The translations under genes were made by a program, and so were the position numbers. The notes under the pieces were generated by a model that did no database searches, was not told the DNA's origin, and worked only from the letters and a program-made list of their open reading frames with translations. This document shows, piece after piece, positions 46,251 to 57,167 of a stretch of 64,000 bases of DNA. The stretch is from contig JBANAY010000003.1 of the NCBI GenBank assembly GCA_037952775.1, positions 27,342,001-27,406,000 of the forward strand, given 5' to 3'. How positions within the stretch are numbered: position 1 is the stretch's first letter; each line of letters begins with the position of its first letter. The stretch comes from Clonostachys chloroleuca. Its lineage: Eukaryota > Ascomycota > Sordariomycetes > Hypocreales > Bionectriaceae.

Positions 46251-47853
46251 GGCGGGTTTCTTCTTTTGCTTCAGCCAATGTGTATTAAAGGGAGGTGGTC
46301 GTTATGTTATGCTAGGTGTTGGTAGTCCAATGCTGAAGTAGTCAGTAAGCTAGGATATTGCAGGTTTGCGACAAAGATGCAGATCGTAAGACTTATAGTT
46401 TGGCCTAGACGGACGCAACGTCTTTATGAAGCAAGCCATCTACTTCATCCCATGCACCAAGGGGCGGATTTTAGGGCCGGACTTTGATCTAGCCCAGCCA
46501 GATCGGGCATTTCTATCTCGCTTCAGCAGGACGTCAAACAAAACTCTCCCGGCATCTTTTGCCGGACGACTCACGCAGCCAATCGACGTGGCCCCGAAAC
46601 GATGCATACGAGCTGCGACAAAGGCACCGTCCGAGGGGCTCCGAGTCAGATGGCTTTGCGGGTAGTAGATCACCCGACACATCTCCACTGACGGCCCCGA
46701 GCAACTGGCAGGGCGTTCTGGTTTGAAATCAAATCCTCCCGAACGAGAGTAGTACGACCGTGCATGAGATTACGGCCGGGGGCCTCAAGATGGGAACTGG
46801 AATGGGTGGGCCCAGATTACGACTAATATCGAGGGGTCCTGGTTGGGTTAGGGGGTGAGAGCCTAGAATGGATAGAGAGAAAACTCTGTGAACAAGAAGC
46901 AAAACAGGCCAGAGGCTAGCGGGACATAGTCAGACAGCTTCGGCTGGGTAGTGTTGGTCGGGGTGGTGGCTATCAAGGGCTAGTTTGACTCATCGTGCTC
47001 CAGGCTAACTCCCTACAGGGTTCCTGCACGTGGTCATTTCGGGCTCGAGCTGCCTAGCTTATGCTCTGGCCCTTGGTTTGGCTCGCAGTTCGGACTCTTT
47101 GCAGTGTCGAGGCCGCCCCTCGGGCAGATCCAACACCCGAACGCTGCATGACCCATAACTCGCCAAATAAAAGGTCCTGGCTCGCAAACTCTGTCTTCGC
47201 CCTGAAGCCCGACCGGCATGAATCATCATTGCAACAAGCTCCACACCCGTTGCAGCGGCTATTTCCTTGTCGCACGCGGCCTTGGAGAGCAAAATCCATC
47301 TTCGTGTAGATCACCGCCTGTGAACCAACCAGATTCCACCTCTATAGCAACGCCAATTTGTAGAACTAAATAGAAAGAAAGTATTATCTTGATCGTTCAT
47401 CGGTCACACTTATACTCTTGACCTTGCGCAGCTCAATCACCATCAATGCATGGGTAAGCTTGATGATGATAATGATCTCGCTCTTTTTTGTCTCACCAAC
47501 TTAGCGCCCGTATATGTGCATTGGCAATTGATGCTTGTTTGTAACTAGTGGTCGGTCAAAAGCGCCAAAATGATCTTAATGAATACAAAGACAAAGAGGA
47601 GTTTTAAGCAAATGCAACAAACAAGTAAATAAGAAACATTAACGGAAGTCTAACAATCTTTCCGCTCCGAAATGAACATTCGCCAGCCGTAGGGTAGGCC
47701 AATTGGAGCCTTACTATATTGCTTCGCTGTGAGAGCGAAAATATTCGTGATCAACGTCCGCAGATAACTTGTTCTGCCGGTCAACTGCTGAATCTGGTAC
47801 AATACATGTAAACCCCACGGCAAGATTCTGTGCGGAATACATCTCCAGCTTTG
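46251..47853. other. Intergenic, no gene recognised
   Basis: This 1.6-kb stretch lies between the start of the DHA2 gene and the stop of the NLR gene. Overlapping short frames at 47034-47314 are mutual shadows with no motif. Confidence 0.45.
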
Positions 47854-50800
47854 CTAGAGGGCGTTTCGCGAAAACATCGCCTCAATGCCAAACAAGTCCT
47901 GCAGTTCCGTATTCGGCACCTGGTTGAGCCGCCGTTCGAGATCATAAAGCCCAATAACCGACGCGTTCCAGAGCAAGCTTCCCCCAACATGAGCTCCAAC
48001 ATCTGCTGCAAGGAGAAACTCCACGGTTTCCCAGTGGCCGCTTCTCGCAGCCCCTACCAATGGTGTTGTCCCCTTCTTATCTTCCACAACTACGTTGCAA
48101 CGCTTTTCGAGCAATTGCGCGACAATGGATTTATCGCCGCGACTTGCCGCCAGCCATAGTGGTGTCCGGCTAGATCGATCTTTGTAGTCAAGGTCAGCAC
48201 CTTTATCAATCAAAAGGCTAACAATAGCCTCATGGCCACATTCTGCTGCCCAGAAGAACGGCGTATGGCCCCACTTATCCCTTGACTCAAAGTCAGCACC
48301 TTTATCAATCAAAAGGCTAACAATAGCCTCATGGCCAAGTTCTGCTGCCCAGAAGAGCGGCGTATGGCCCCGATAATTATCCCTTGACTCAAGGTCAGCA
48401 CCTTTATCAATCAAAAGGCTAACAATAGCCTCACGGCCAAGTTTTGCTGCCCATGAGAGCGGCGTTTGGCCCCGATTATCCCTTGACTTAAAGTCAGCAC
48501 CTTTATCAATCAAAAGGCTAACAATAGCCTCATGGCCACGTTCTGCTGCCCATGAGAGCGGCGTCTGGCCCCGATTATCCCTTGACTCAAAGTCAGCACC
48601 TTTATCAATCAAAAGGCTAACAATAGCCTCATGGCCACGTTCTGCTGCCCATGAGAGCGGCGTCTGGCCCCGATTATCCCTTGACTCGAAGTTAGCACCT
48701 TTATCAATCAAAAGGCTAACAATAGCCTCATAGCTACGTTCTACTGCCAGTGAGAGCGGTGTGCGGCCATATTCATCCTCTGACTCAAGATCAGCACCTT
48801 GATCAACTAAAAGCTTAACAACAGCCTCATGGCCTCTGCTCGCTGCCCATGAGAGCGGAGTTTTGCGGGTATCGCGATCCTTTGACTCAAGATCAGCGCC
48901 TTTATCAATTAAATGCATAGCGATGGTGATATGCCCGAGATACGATGCCATCAGAAGATCCCTGAGCTCTATCTCTAGATGATTTTCTTCCCAGAAAGTC
49001 CAGAACCATGATTGATAGCCTTTGCTGTCCGGATGGTAAATCCCCAGCACGAAGGGCAGGAATTCACTTCCTAAAGCATTCTCTGCTATGCGAAAGTGGT
49101 CAGCCCAGAATTTGCTCGCATAATTCAGCAGAGGGTAGGCATCTTTATCCACATCTACCGAGTCATCCATGTAGTTGAAAAAGTTCAAGTAGCGCACACA
49201 GAGCTCTGCAAGAACACGATTTGCGTATTCATGAGAAATAGAGTGATGCCATTGCTTTTTTGATGAATCATCTTGGGCTGTCTCTCTCAGCAGAAACTCA
49301 CGTGCCGTTTGATGGAGAAAGTAGATCTTGTCGTGATGGATGGAGACAAACAAGCCACACCAACTTCTCAAAGTTGATCTGAAATCATCATCAGTCTCCA
49401 AGTCAAGGCTGCTAAGGGTTGTCGATTCTTTGTGTATATTCATGGCCAAGTTCATTTCTGAGACGGTTAACGGCCGGCTTGCAGCCAGCAGAGCAGCCAG
49501 AGCTTTCCGAGCCATGCCGTGATCCTCGGATCTGTTGAGAATTTGCTCATATGCCTCATTGACATTTTGAGGAAGTTCGGAAAGGATCCTTTCGAAGGCT
49601 TTTGGTGTCTTTTTTATAGTCATTCTTTTCAGAACATCAAATACAAGATGCACCCATAGGTATGTTCGGTGGGGCATCTCCTGGAATTTCCGTTCCAATG
49701 TTGTCCTTATATTCAGTGGCAGTTTCTTCAGTTTCGACAGTTGATCAACTTGATGCAAAATTACAAGGTTGACCTCCGTACTGATGGCTTCGGACTCATC
49801 TTCCCCAGGAATATGGATGGAGGGAGACTGATCGAGTAGGGGCCGAAATTCGGTCACTATCTGCTCATAAGGGCGGCTTGTGAGCAGATATCTCAGCTTG
49901 CTTCGGTTTTCTTTGGCGCCACGTAATTGACCTATTATCATTTCCATCAACTCTTCAAATTCTGACTCAATGCACTCGTCAAGGGCATCAAAGACAAGCA
50001 CTATTGGCCCTGCTCTGGGATCTTGGGCAGCGGCTTGCAAGATGTTCCACAATGATGCCTTGTTATCTACCAAACTGGGGCCATTTTGCCGGAGGGGTCC
50101 CAGCGCATGTTCAATCGAAGCCGGGGTCTGGGTAAACAGCTGGTGGAGGACAGCACAAAGTGCTTGCCGGATGGTATTTTGGTCTTGATCTTTGAAGAAA
50201 AAGTAACAAGTGGTTGCTGATCCAGGCAAGACCTCGTCAACAAGATACTTTGCCAGCACAGATTTCCCACACCCAGGGTCTGCAGATACTAGGAGAGGGC
50301 CGGATTCCTGTTGCTGCCAGTTCTTGAAGTTGTCGTGGCGAAGAAACCAAGAACAAGTTCCTTCTACTCGCTTTTCTATTCTATCTTTGTACCACTCGTA
50401 GGTGGAATCCTTATCACTCGAAGTTAAGCGGAAGATTTGGTGACACTCTTGCTTTTCTCTGTCCTTTAAAATGTCTTGGTTCTCTTGTGCAATGTTGAGG
50501 TGATCTTGCGCCACTTGACGGATTTCTAGACTATGATTAATACGAGCAGAAGTCTAACTAGGGTTTGAGAAAGAAGTACCTGATAAGACTTCACTGGCTT
50601 TTGGCACAGTTTGGACTGACAGTGGAGGTATTAGAAGCAAGAGATCCTTTGTATACGCAGCAGCCGCTACAGCCGCATAGGGTTGCCATGTGTTATTCTT
50701 GTGACTGTCCGAGTAGTCGCAGATGCCTCGAATGACCAAGCAAGGAAATTGATTCATTAGACCAGCGGCTTCCATCTCGAAGCATAGAACTCCCTCCTCT

Positions 50801-51900
50801 GCTCCGAGTTTGTCCCGAATTCTTGCGTCCTTCATCAGGCTATTTCCAGAGGCAATCAAACCATAGTGGATGAGCGGCCCGTCGTTGAAGGGCCTTGCCT
50901 GTCTTGTCACAAGAACTCTAGAATCAAGCCCACAAGAGTCTTTGCAGTCATCAACGTTATTTGAACGGTGCTTGAAATCTGAACAGTAAAGTATATCACT
51001 GCTTGTTTCTGGCCTTTTATACCTTTCTTTCCATGATCCTTGGCTAGTCTGAACGAGGGTATCAATGATATTCCGAAGCTGGCAATCATCTTTCTCGTAA
51101 TGCGCCTTGAGGTTGGTCACCGCGGCTCGCAACAATCTTGGGGGCGCATTGAGAAACCCAGTTGAACGGAAGGCCTCGTCTTGGACGGATTTACCATAGT
51201 CATATTGAAACACTCCATGATGCCCTTTGCCAGGAGAGCTAACCACGATATCACCAAGGCGTATGTCATGTTGTTTACTCGGTGCGCCGCCTCCTACTCC
51301 AACCATCAGCCCAAATCTGATATTGGGAAAGCTCCGAACCATGTTATTAGCAACGCTTGCCGCAGAGCTTGTGCCGTATTCCCCCTCCGGCAATGTAGCG
51401 ATGACAGTATTGTGCTCTCCGAATTTTCCTAGGAGATAAATGTTGTCGTCATGCTCGTCTCTATATTCTGGGCTCGCATGCGTCTCGTCTAGAAGTACCT
51501 CTGCGGCAACGCGCTCTACCGTTATAGCACAGATCCAGCCCACAGTATACTCTTCTCGGCTGAGTTTCGGTTTCGGTAGTTTGATGGTCGTTGTCTGTGC
51601 GGGAGAGTGTTCAGTATTTCCCTCTCTACTTGATATGGTCCGTTGAGGTTCGGTGTTAGGGGATTTTGTTTCGTCCATCAGTTTGTGGTCGCGTTCGCTT
51701 CCGGAGGCAAGGTCGTTGCGGGCCGTGCCATTAGCCTCAATTAGCTGATCGTTTCGTTGATGGAGAATAAGTGGTATATATTTCTGCAATAATGCATACG
51801 CAAACGCCCCGAGAAGCGTACAGATAAGTGCTCTTAGGATCGTATTCCATGATCCCGCAAGCCCCCCAAAGACCGAAGCCAGAATGTGGGAGTATGACAT
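47854..51900 (-). CDS. Membrane-tethered PNP-NACHT-ankyrin NLR-like receptor
   Basis: Two exons (51900-50580, 50525-47854) give 1330 residues. The ATG at 51900 is the first real Met; upstream frame continues only with a non-ATG codon. Residues about 18-47 form one hydrophobic span (ILRALICTLLGAFAYALL), followed by a polar linker. A nucleoside-phosphorylase-like domain spans 118-430 (VGWICAITVERVAAE, LMVGVGGGAP, LCFEMEAAGLM). The NACHT domain has a P-loop ADPGCGKS at 523-530 and Walker B IVLVFDALDE at 615-624. From about 964 run roughly ten ankyrin repeats, six of them almost identical at DNA level. The intron's in-phase acceptor is the CTAG of the exon 2 edge; the nearer CATAG would create a stop. 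PNP-NACHT-repeat proteins are fungal NLR homologues tied to allorecognition/immunity; the membrane anchor is unusual. Confidence 0.9.
48187..48793 (-). repeat. Near-identical 99-bp ankyrin repeat array
   Basis: A 31-base core beginning CTTTATCAATCAAAAGGC recurs at 48201, 48300, 48402, 48501, 48600 and 48699, that is at spacings of 99, 102, 99, 99 and 99 bp (33 codons, with one extra codon once). Units to the right (48798, 48899) are more diverged. The array lies inside the NLR coding sequence and reflects recent duplication or homogenisation. Confidence 0.95.
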
Positions 51901-52779
51901 CGCAAACAAGAGGCAGTCGTCAAAACTGAACGTCCTGTTGACGTGAAATTGTAGACGATTGACTGGTTGGGTCGTCTGAGTGGACTTGGGGTTTTTGCGA
52001 GCGGGGCTGTCGAAAGATGAACAGAGGATTCTTTGCTGTTGAAGGGCAATCAGAGATTTAGGCTGGGGGCTTGGCGTCAACGTAGCTCTTCAACAATTGA
52101 GTTGCAACTATACAACCACAAAAAGTGCCAAACGGCGAGAAACTGGTCTCGAAATGTCAACAAAACTCATTCGGCCCCCAGGAGGAACCCAGCGTGCAGA
52201 GACAAGTGTTGTGGTTGGGGGAAAGCAGAAGGAACTGCCACAGGTGAGGAAGTAGGCTGAGACACAAAAATGCACTTTCTGACAAATGACATTGCAACCT
52301 GCATTGCTGCCCAACCCTGCTTACAATGACGTGAGAGGCTTGTACAGCCACTCGTAGGTATCAATATTGGCCGCTCATGTTTGGTTGGGCTTGAGCATAG
52401 CCTACTATTCATGCATTGTTGGTGGTTTTCGACAACCCCGATAGCTATAGCACACATGTTCACTAATCTGACCCAATGAAGGTCCCAAATTCTGATGTAA
52501 TAACTATCTATAGCTCATGGAGGGCCAAACCACGTCCACTATCTGTTTCTTGTCTGTTTCTGAGGTACTACTCATATACTTGGGTATATCATGTTGTCCC
52601 TATAGCTCTGTGCTAGTCCGGGTTATTATCTTTTTGCCATCCAGGTCCCATGGATAGCCGAAATGATCATGTTTGACAAGAATTGAGTCGTCGTAACAGC
52701 AATTCCAGGCTTGGCGTTGCTGCTCTCGTGAGTCGATTGGTCCAATGTTCGATTCTGCTTGCCGGAAGACAAAATTGTT
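51901..52779. other. NLR promoter region
   Basis: The frame continues upstream of the NLR start without an ATG. No other gene is seen between here and the tRNA. Confidence 0.45.
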
Positions 52780-52876
52780 GGGCGAATGGTTTAGTGGTAT
52801 AATACTCCCTTAGCATCATGTGGTCTTCACGTAAAGCCGCTGGGAGTGGTCCAGGGTTCGATTCCCTGTTCGTCCA
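52780..52876 (+). tRNA. tRNA-Ala(AGC) with a 25-nt intron
   Basis: The acceptor arms GGGCGAA and TTCGTCC pair over seven positions, including G3:U70, the alanine identity element; A52876 is the discriminator. The anticodon stem is CTCCC/GGGAG with loop TTAGCA..T, placing AGC at 52812-52814. A 25-nt intron at 52816-52840 follows position 37, the standard site for nuclear tRNA introns. The T arm CAGGG-TTCGATT-CCCTG contains the B box, and TTAGTGG the A box. Confidence 0.9.
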
Positions 52877-53246
52877 GTTTCCTTTTTTGCGACAGTTGCC
52901 GATTTTAAAAGTTACCTACCTTTGTGGAAGTGCAAGGTCGCGATGGTTTTAGTGCTTTTTCATTATCTATATCTACAAACCTTGCATTGAATCACAGAGA
53001 AGTGAGGAGAAACTCCATTTTATTAGCTTGAACTTGCTACTACGTACTTCACAAGCTGAAGAAAGGGCCAATGCCAATGTGAGAGCATCTGATTTCATTT
53101 AATAGGTGCTACTGGCTCTGAGGTTCGGGCCCAAATTGCAATTTTTTACTCATTCTCGATCTCATGACGATAAAAAGAAAGAAATATGTAGGCGCGGTTG
53201 CCGCAATCCCGCTAACCAATCGAGAATCAACGAAGGCCTCGGCGAT
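52877..53246. other. Short spacer between tRNA and peptidase gene
   Basis: Apart from the terminator nothing is recognised. Confidence 0.4.
52881..52888 (+). terminator. RNA polymerase III terminator
   Basis: A run of six T residues lies within ten bases of the tRNA 3' end, as expected for Pol III. Confidence 0.6.
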
Positions 53247-54878
53247 TCATAAAACTCTCCATCTTCTCTTGAGGTACGCCATGTACAAATCATCCATCAG
53301 ATTATGATTCGCAAAACTCTGTGGGGAGAATTTGCGTTGTGTTGGAGGCTTGAAATATTCCATTTCACTCGCACACCGAACATCTCTCTCCGGTAGCGTG
53401 CCGTTGTAAAGGAATTCTCTCACATGTGCCGTCAAGCATGAAGACGGGAGCGAGCTGGAGCAGTGGCCGTAACCCTCAACCTCAATTACTCGAGAATTCT
53501 TGAAGGCATCCCTTGCGATTCTCGCAGATTTGAGGGGGCACACAGGGTCGTAAGTTGTCGACAAAATAAGGATCGGATGAACTGTTGCCATCTCTCGTGT
53601 TGGCAGAAAGGTATGCGTTTTGGGTAGTTGCCACTTTTGTCTCTTGTAGTATTCTGCGTTTTGTATCATTGCCCATCTTGAACTATTAATTTCAGGGAGA
53701 ATTATATGCAAGAATGACTTGCGGTCTTGTGGCCAGTACTCAGGGCCAGTTTGTGCATCATTAAGGTGCACGATGCTGTTGGCATCATCTGTTGCTGTAT
53801 ACGCACTGTCGGAGCCAAAAATAGAGAACATGGTTGTGGCATTTCCGTCCATGAACGATGCAAGAATGAGCGAAAAGCTATACCACGATGCTGGGTTAAA
53901 TAGTACCGGGAAAATGGCATCGTAAAATAATGTCTGATAGTCGATGAGGCCATATCTTGCAGAATTGACATACGCGGATACTGGCTGGTCCCTGAGTTGA
54001 TCACCCAAGTCCATCACCCGCTTCTTAAGAATCTCCTCTGATCCCTGACCAAATTCAGAGAGGGCGCAGTTGTCGCCAGCTTTGATACACTCATCAAAGA
54101 AGCCACCAAAAACAGTGTCTGTGTCAGTCCACATCTCGTGGTCCACAGTCCCATTATACCAATTGAAGATGTTGATGATTCCATCCACGATGATGCGTTC
54201 CGATCGCTCTGGGAATAGAGCGGCGTATGTCTGACCAAGAAGAGACCCGTAACTCAACCCCCAGTAGGCCATGTTGTCTTGGCCCAGAGCATCTAGGATG
54301 CTGTTCATATCCGCCGCGGTCTGAGGCGTATTTATATAGATGCCATGTTCGCCCATGACGTCGGCGCAAGCCTGCACGTAGTTATCGGCCCAGGCAAAAA
54401 TCTCTCCACTGTCCAATACCGGATCAACATTCCTCACCCGTGATAGCCTTTGCCTAGATTGACTGTCAGGGAAACAACTAGCCAGTGGACGTGATGTGTT
54501 GACGCCGCGTGGGTCGAATGAAACCAAATGATAACCTTCTCCAACAATGGCGTTGATCTCAGCGCCCTTCAAATAGATATACTGAAGTCCGCTTCCGCCT
54601 GGACCTCCAGGGTTGACGATGAGATTTCTCCCCTCAGGCGCATCGCGCCCTCGGAGACGGATCAGGGGTATGTTAAAGGTTTGATTACCCGGGCCTTGGA
54701 CGTTGAATTGATCCATAGGCACATCAATGGAACTGCATTCTAGGGCGTGGTTTTCAGCCTCGCCGCAAGGTGTCCAAGTGATGCTTTCTCCTGGGTAGGA
54801 GAGAACATTAGGCGTTACGGCCAGCCCATGAGCAAGCATACTGGCGAGGAAAATGAACTTTCTAATCAGACTGCCCAT
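53247..54878 (-). CDS. Secreted S33-family alpha/beta-hydrolase (tripeptidyl aminopeptidase-like, TAP C-terminus)
   Basis: An intronless 543-codon gene with a signal peptide (MGSLIRKFIFLASMLAHGLA). The oxyanion motif NPGGPGGSG is at about 89-97, the nucleophile elbow GLSYG has Ser209, a catalytic Asp candidate sits in STTYDPVCP and the His in EGYGHCSSS. These last two lie in the TAP-like C-terminal domain. Six or more NxT/S sites and several Cys fit an extracellular enzyme. Relatives release N-terminal tripeptides or proline-type peptides from proteins; the specificity here is inferred only from the family. Length matches fungal members (about 550-600). Confidence 0.85.
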   Translation of the reverse strand: MGSLIRKFIFLASMLAHGLAVTPNVLSYPGESITWTPCGEAENHALECSSIDVPMDQFNVQGPGNQTFNIPLIRLRGRDAPEGRNLIVNPGGPGGSGLQYIYLKGAEINAIVGEGYHLVSFDPRGVNTSRPLASCFPDSQSRQRLSRVRNVDPVLDSGEIFAWADNYVQACADVMGEHGIYINTPQTAADMNSILDALGQDNMAYWGLSYGSLLGQTYAALFPERSERIIVDGIINIFNWYNGTVDHEMWTDTDTVFGGFFDECIKAGDNCALSEFGQGSEEILKKRVMDLGDQLRDQPVSAYVNSARYGLIDYQTLFYDAIFPVLFNPASWYSFSLILASFMDGNATTMFSIFGSDSAYTATDDANSIVHLNDAQTGPEYWPQDRKSFLHIILPEINSSRWAMIQNAEYYKRQKWQLPKTHTFLPTREMATVHPILILSTTYDPVCPLKSARIARDAFKNSRVIEVEGYGHCSSSLPSSCLTAHVREFLYNGTLPERDVRCASEMEYFKPPTQRKFSPQSFANHNLMDDLYMAYLKRRWRVL

Positions 54879-55510
54879 CGTGTGAGTGGTTAAAAGGCAG
54901 GAAACAGATGGTTAAAGCCTCGAGATCGCACCCTCCCGAAATAATCACTGGACGTAAATTGAAGAAGACAGGGCATGGTCACTGTAAATGACGCTTGCTA
55001 TTTTTCAATGCTGAAGAAAAGCAGAACAGGCGGGCTATAAGAAGGACCGAGATATGGCCGCATTGCATGCTGTAATGCTGACGTTCGAAAGCGATTTAAC
55101 GCTCAACTCGGCTGTACTATATGGATAAATCCCTGACGATCGCTCATCCTTTCTTGTCTCAAACGGGATTTCGTGAGGGGTATTTGTTGAGACCCAAAGT
55201 AAGCGTGATGTATCATAGGATCATGACAGAAACGAAAACCCGCCTCTCGATCGTATATGGGCGTAGGAATTTGGTTGGAACTCACTCGTTCCATGAAACT
55301 CTATTCTCACCATGCCTTGTTTTGAAATAATCCGAATTATTCAGGTAGAGTATCAAGCACTATTCTGACACTTGATCATCTCAATAGGCGGGATGAAAAA
55401 ATCAATCAGTTAGGTTAGGAATCAAGCTTTCGAGTTGTAAAAATCACAACAAAAATCCATTTGGCTAAATTGAGAGCAACTAAACCTAGGCCTTCAAGAA
55501 AGTTCTATGT
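54879..55510. other. Intergenic, no gene recognised
   Basis: This 630-bp spacer lies between two minus-strand genes and is rather AT-rich; nothing was identified. Confidence 0.45.
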
Positions 55511-57167
55511 CTAAACAACAGATACTAGAGAGGTTGACTTGGTATTCTCCTCCTCTCGATCTTGCAACAGATTCTGCGAGCTTTCATCCCCACGTAACGT
55601 TGTACTTCTTTCCTCAGCCATTGGCACGTCGCGTAGCTCTAGGACATCTGGTTGAACATCCTGGTAACCCCTGTTTATACAGCCCTGACAAATATCCACA
55701 CGAGATCCAGTTTGCCACATGATACCTTCAGAGATCAGGTTCAGAAGCTTCCATGCCGCTTGCAGGAAGACCAAGTTTGTCAACAGGATGGACACCAGCA
55801 TCGTGCCGGTGGCTTTTTGATGGGGGACCAAGCACAGGTATTGCTTCACAATAGTTGCATTGCTGCACTCAAGACCTCCCATTTTGGGAGATATCTTGTC
55901 GTATGCCTCGCTGAGAAATATCTGTTCGTCTGGGTTGTCGGGATAGCCAATCTGCACCGCTCGAGTGGGATTAAGCATATCCTCCGCCTTGTCGTAAAGA
56001 AGCCCACCTGGTCTCCGACTCGTGCTGTTCAAATCGATGATAGCATATTTTAGATTCTCCTGGTCTAGAAGAAGGTTGGGAGACTGGCAGTTCCCCATAT
56101 CTAATATGCTAGGGACTGTAAAAGCCTAGTATAATGGCGTCCTTCGTCCTTCACGGGTATGAAGATCTACAGCCCCCGGAATTCAATTAGCTTGTTTTAA
56201 CTCACATCTTAGGGTTGGGTATTGAGTGGGTATTGAGAGGGTATACTGACATCTTGCTTAGTGTTAATGATGGAAGAGGCATCCGAAACAAACCAATGAT
56301 TGTCACTAAAAAAGTTTCGGGATTTGATGCTTGGGTTCGTGTCAGGCAACGTTGAGATCATGGCTGTTGAACAACGGGGATTGCACTTACTCCGTCTCAG
56401 ATTGATTCCTTATAAAATTAATTCGCCCGATCGAGATGTAATCTCCAACTCCTTCAGGAATGTCTATCTGGGACATTAGGAGCACAACACCCCAAAAGTA
56501 GTTCCTGATCAGCTTCTGACCCCACCAGGTACTGGCATGCGTGGTGGTATCATTGTTAATAACAGCCACTTCGCCACCAGTAAACTGAAGTGCAAGTGTG
56601 AGGTTGACATCTCCCTGATCTGTTGTGATCCCACACGACGACAAGGCTGATGCTTTGGATGCTGTCCAAGACATCCACCAAGAAGGTTGCTTCGCCCTGT
56701 CAACTTTCTGAAGCTCGAGCGCCGAGCTCTGGAGAAAGCAATCTTCAACTGGATTGTTCAGGTACGCAACAGATGGCAACGTGAGTTGGTCACTTTCCCT
56801 GACAACAGATTGGACTTCATACCGGAGCCCCAGGGAAGAAGTAAAGAGCCTATCACCAACAGAAATAATGCTTGGCTGACACTGTGCCTTGAACGTTGTG
56901 TCCCAATTAAAAGGAGGTTTCATATACCACCTATAGATTCGTTAGCTGGGCTGTCGGACTGTAGGAGAAGCAGTCTTACCGCAGACTTGAGTCTAGTGTG
57001 GCATTCGGATTTTCGGTATATACGGGTTTCAGGAAGTGTCCATTCGAAGCTATGTTGGCAAATGAGAACAGTATAGCGAGAACAACACCTCTCACTATTA
57101 CGACTGGCGTAAACCATCGAAAAGGATAGGGTCTGGTGAGTGGATATGTGAACCACGATTCGCACAT
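55511..57167 (-). CDS. Fungal membrane protein of unknown function
   Basis: Four exons (57167-56980, 56930-56391, 56329-56247, 56100-55511) can be joined in phase to about 466 residues. The start ATG at 57167 is followed by a short polar stretch and a first span (VVIVRGVVLAILFSFANI). A long extracellular-type region with NxT/S sites and single cysteines follows (VEDCFLQSS, SSCGITTDQG, NNDTTTHAS). A second span (TMLVSILLTNLVFLQAAW) precedes a 70-residue charged tail. This layout recalls the two-to-three-span hypothetical proteins common in Aspergillus, for which no function is known. The third exon and its AAG acceptor at 56330 are the weakest part of the model. Confidence 0.6.

Noticed and set aside
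48187..48793. Regularly spaced repeat resembling a CRISPR array
   Set aside because: Spacing is 33 codons, there are no unique spacers and it encodes ankyrin repeats in frame.
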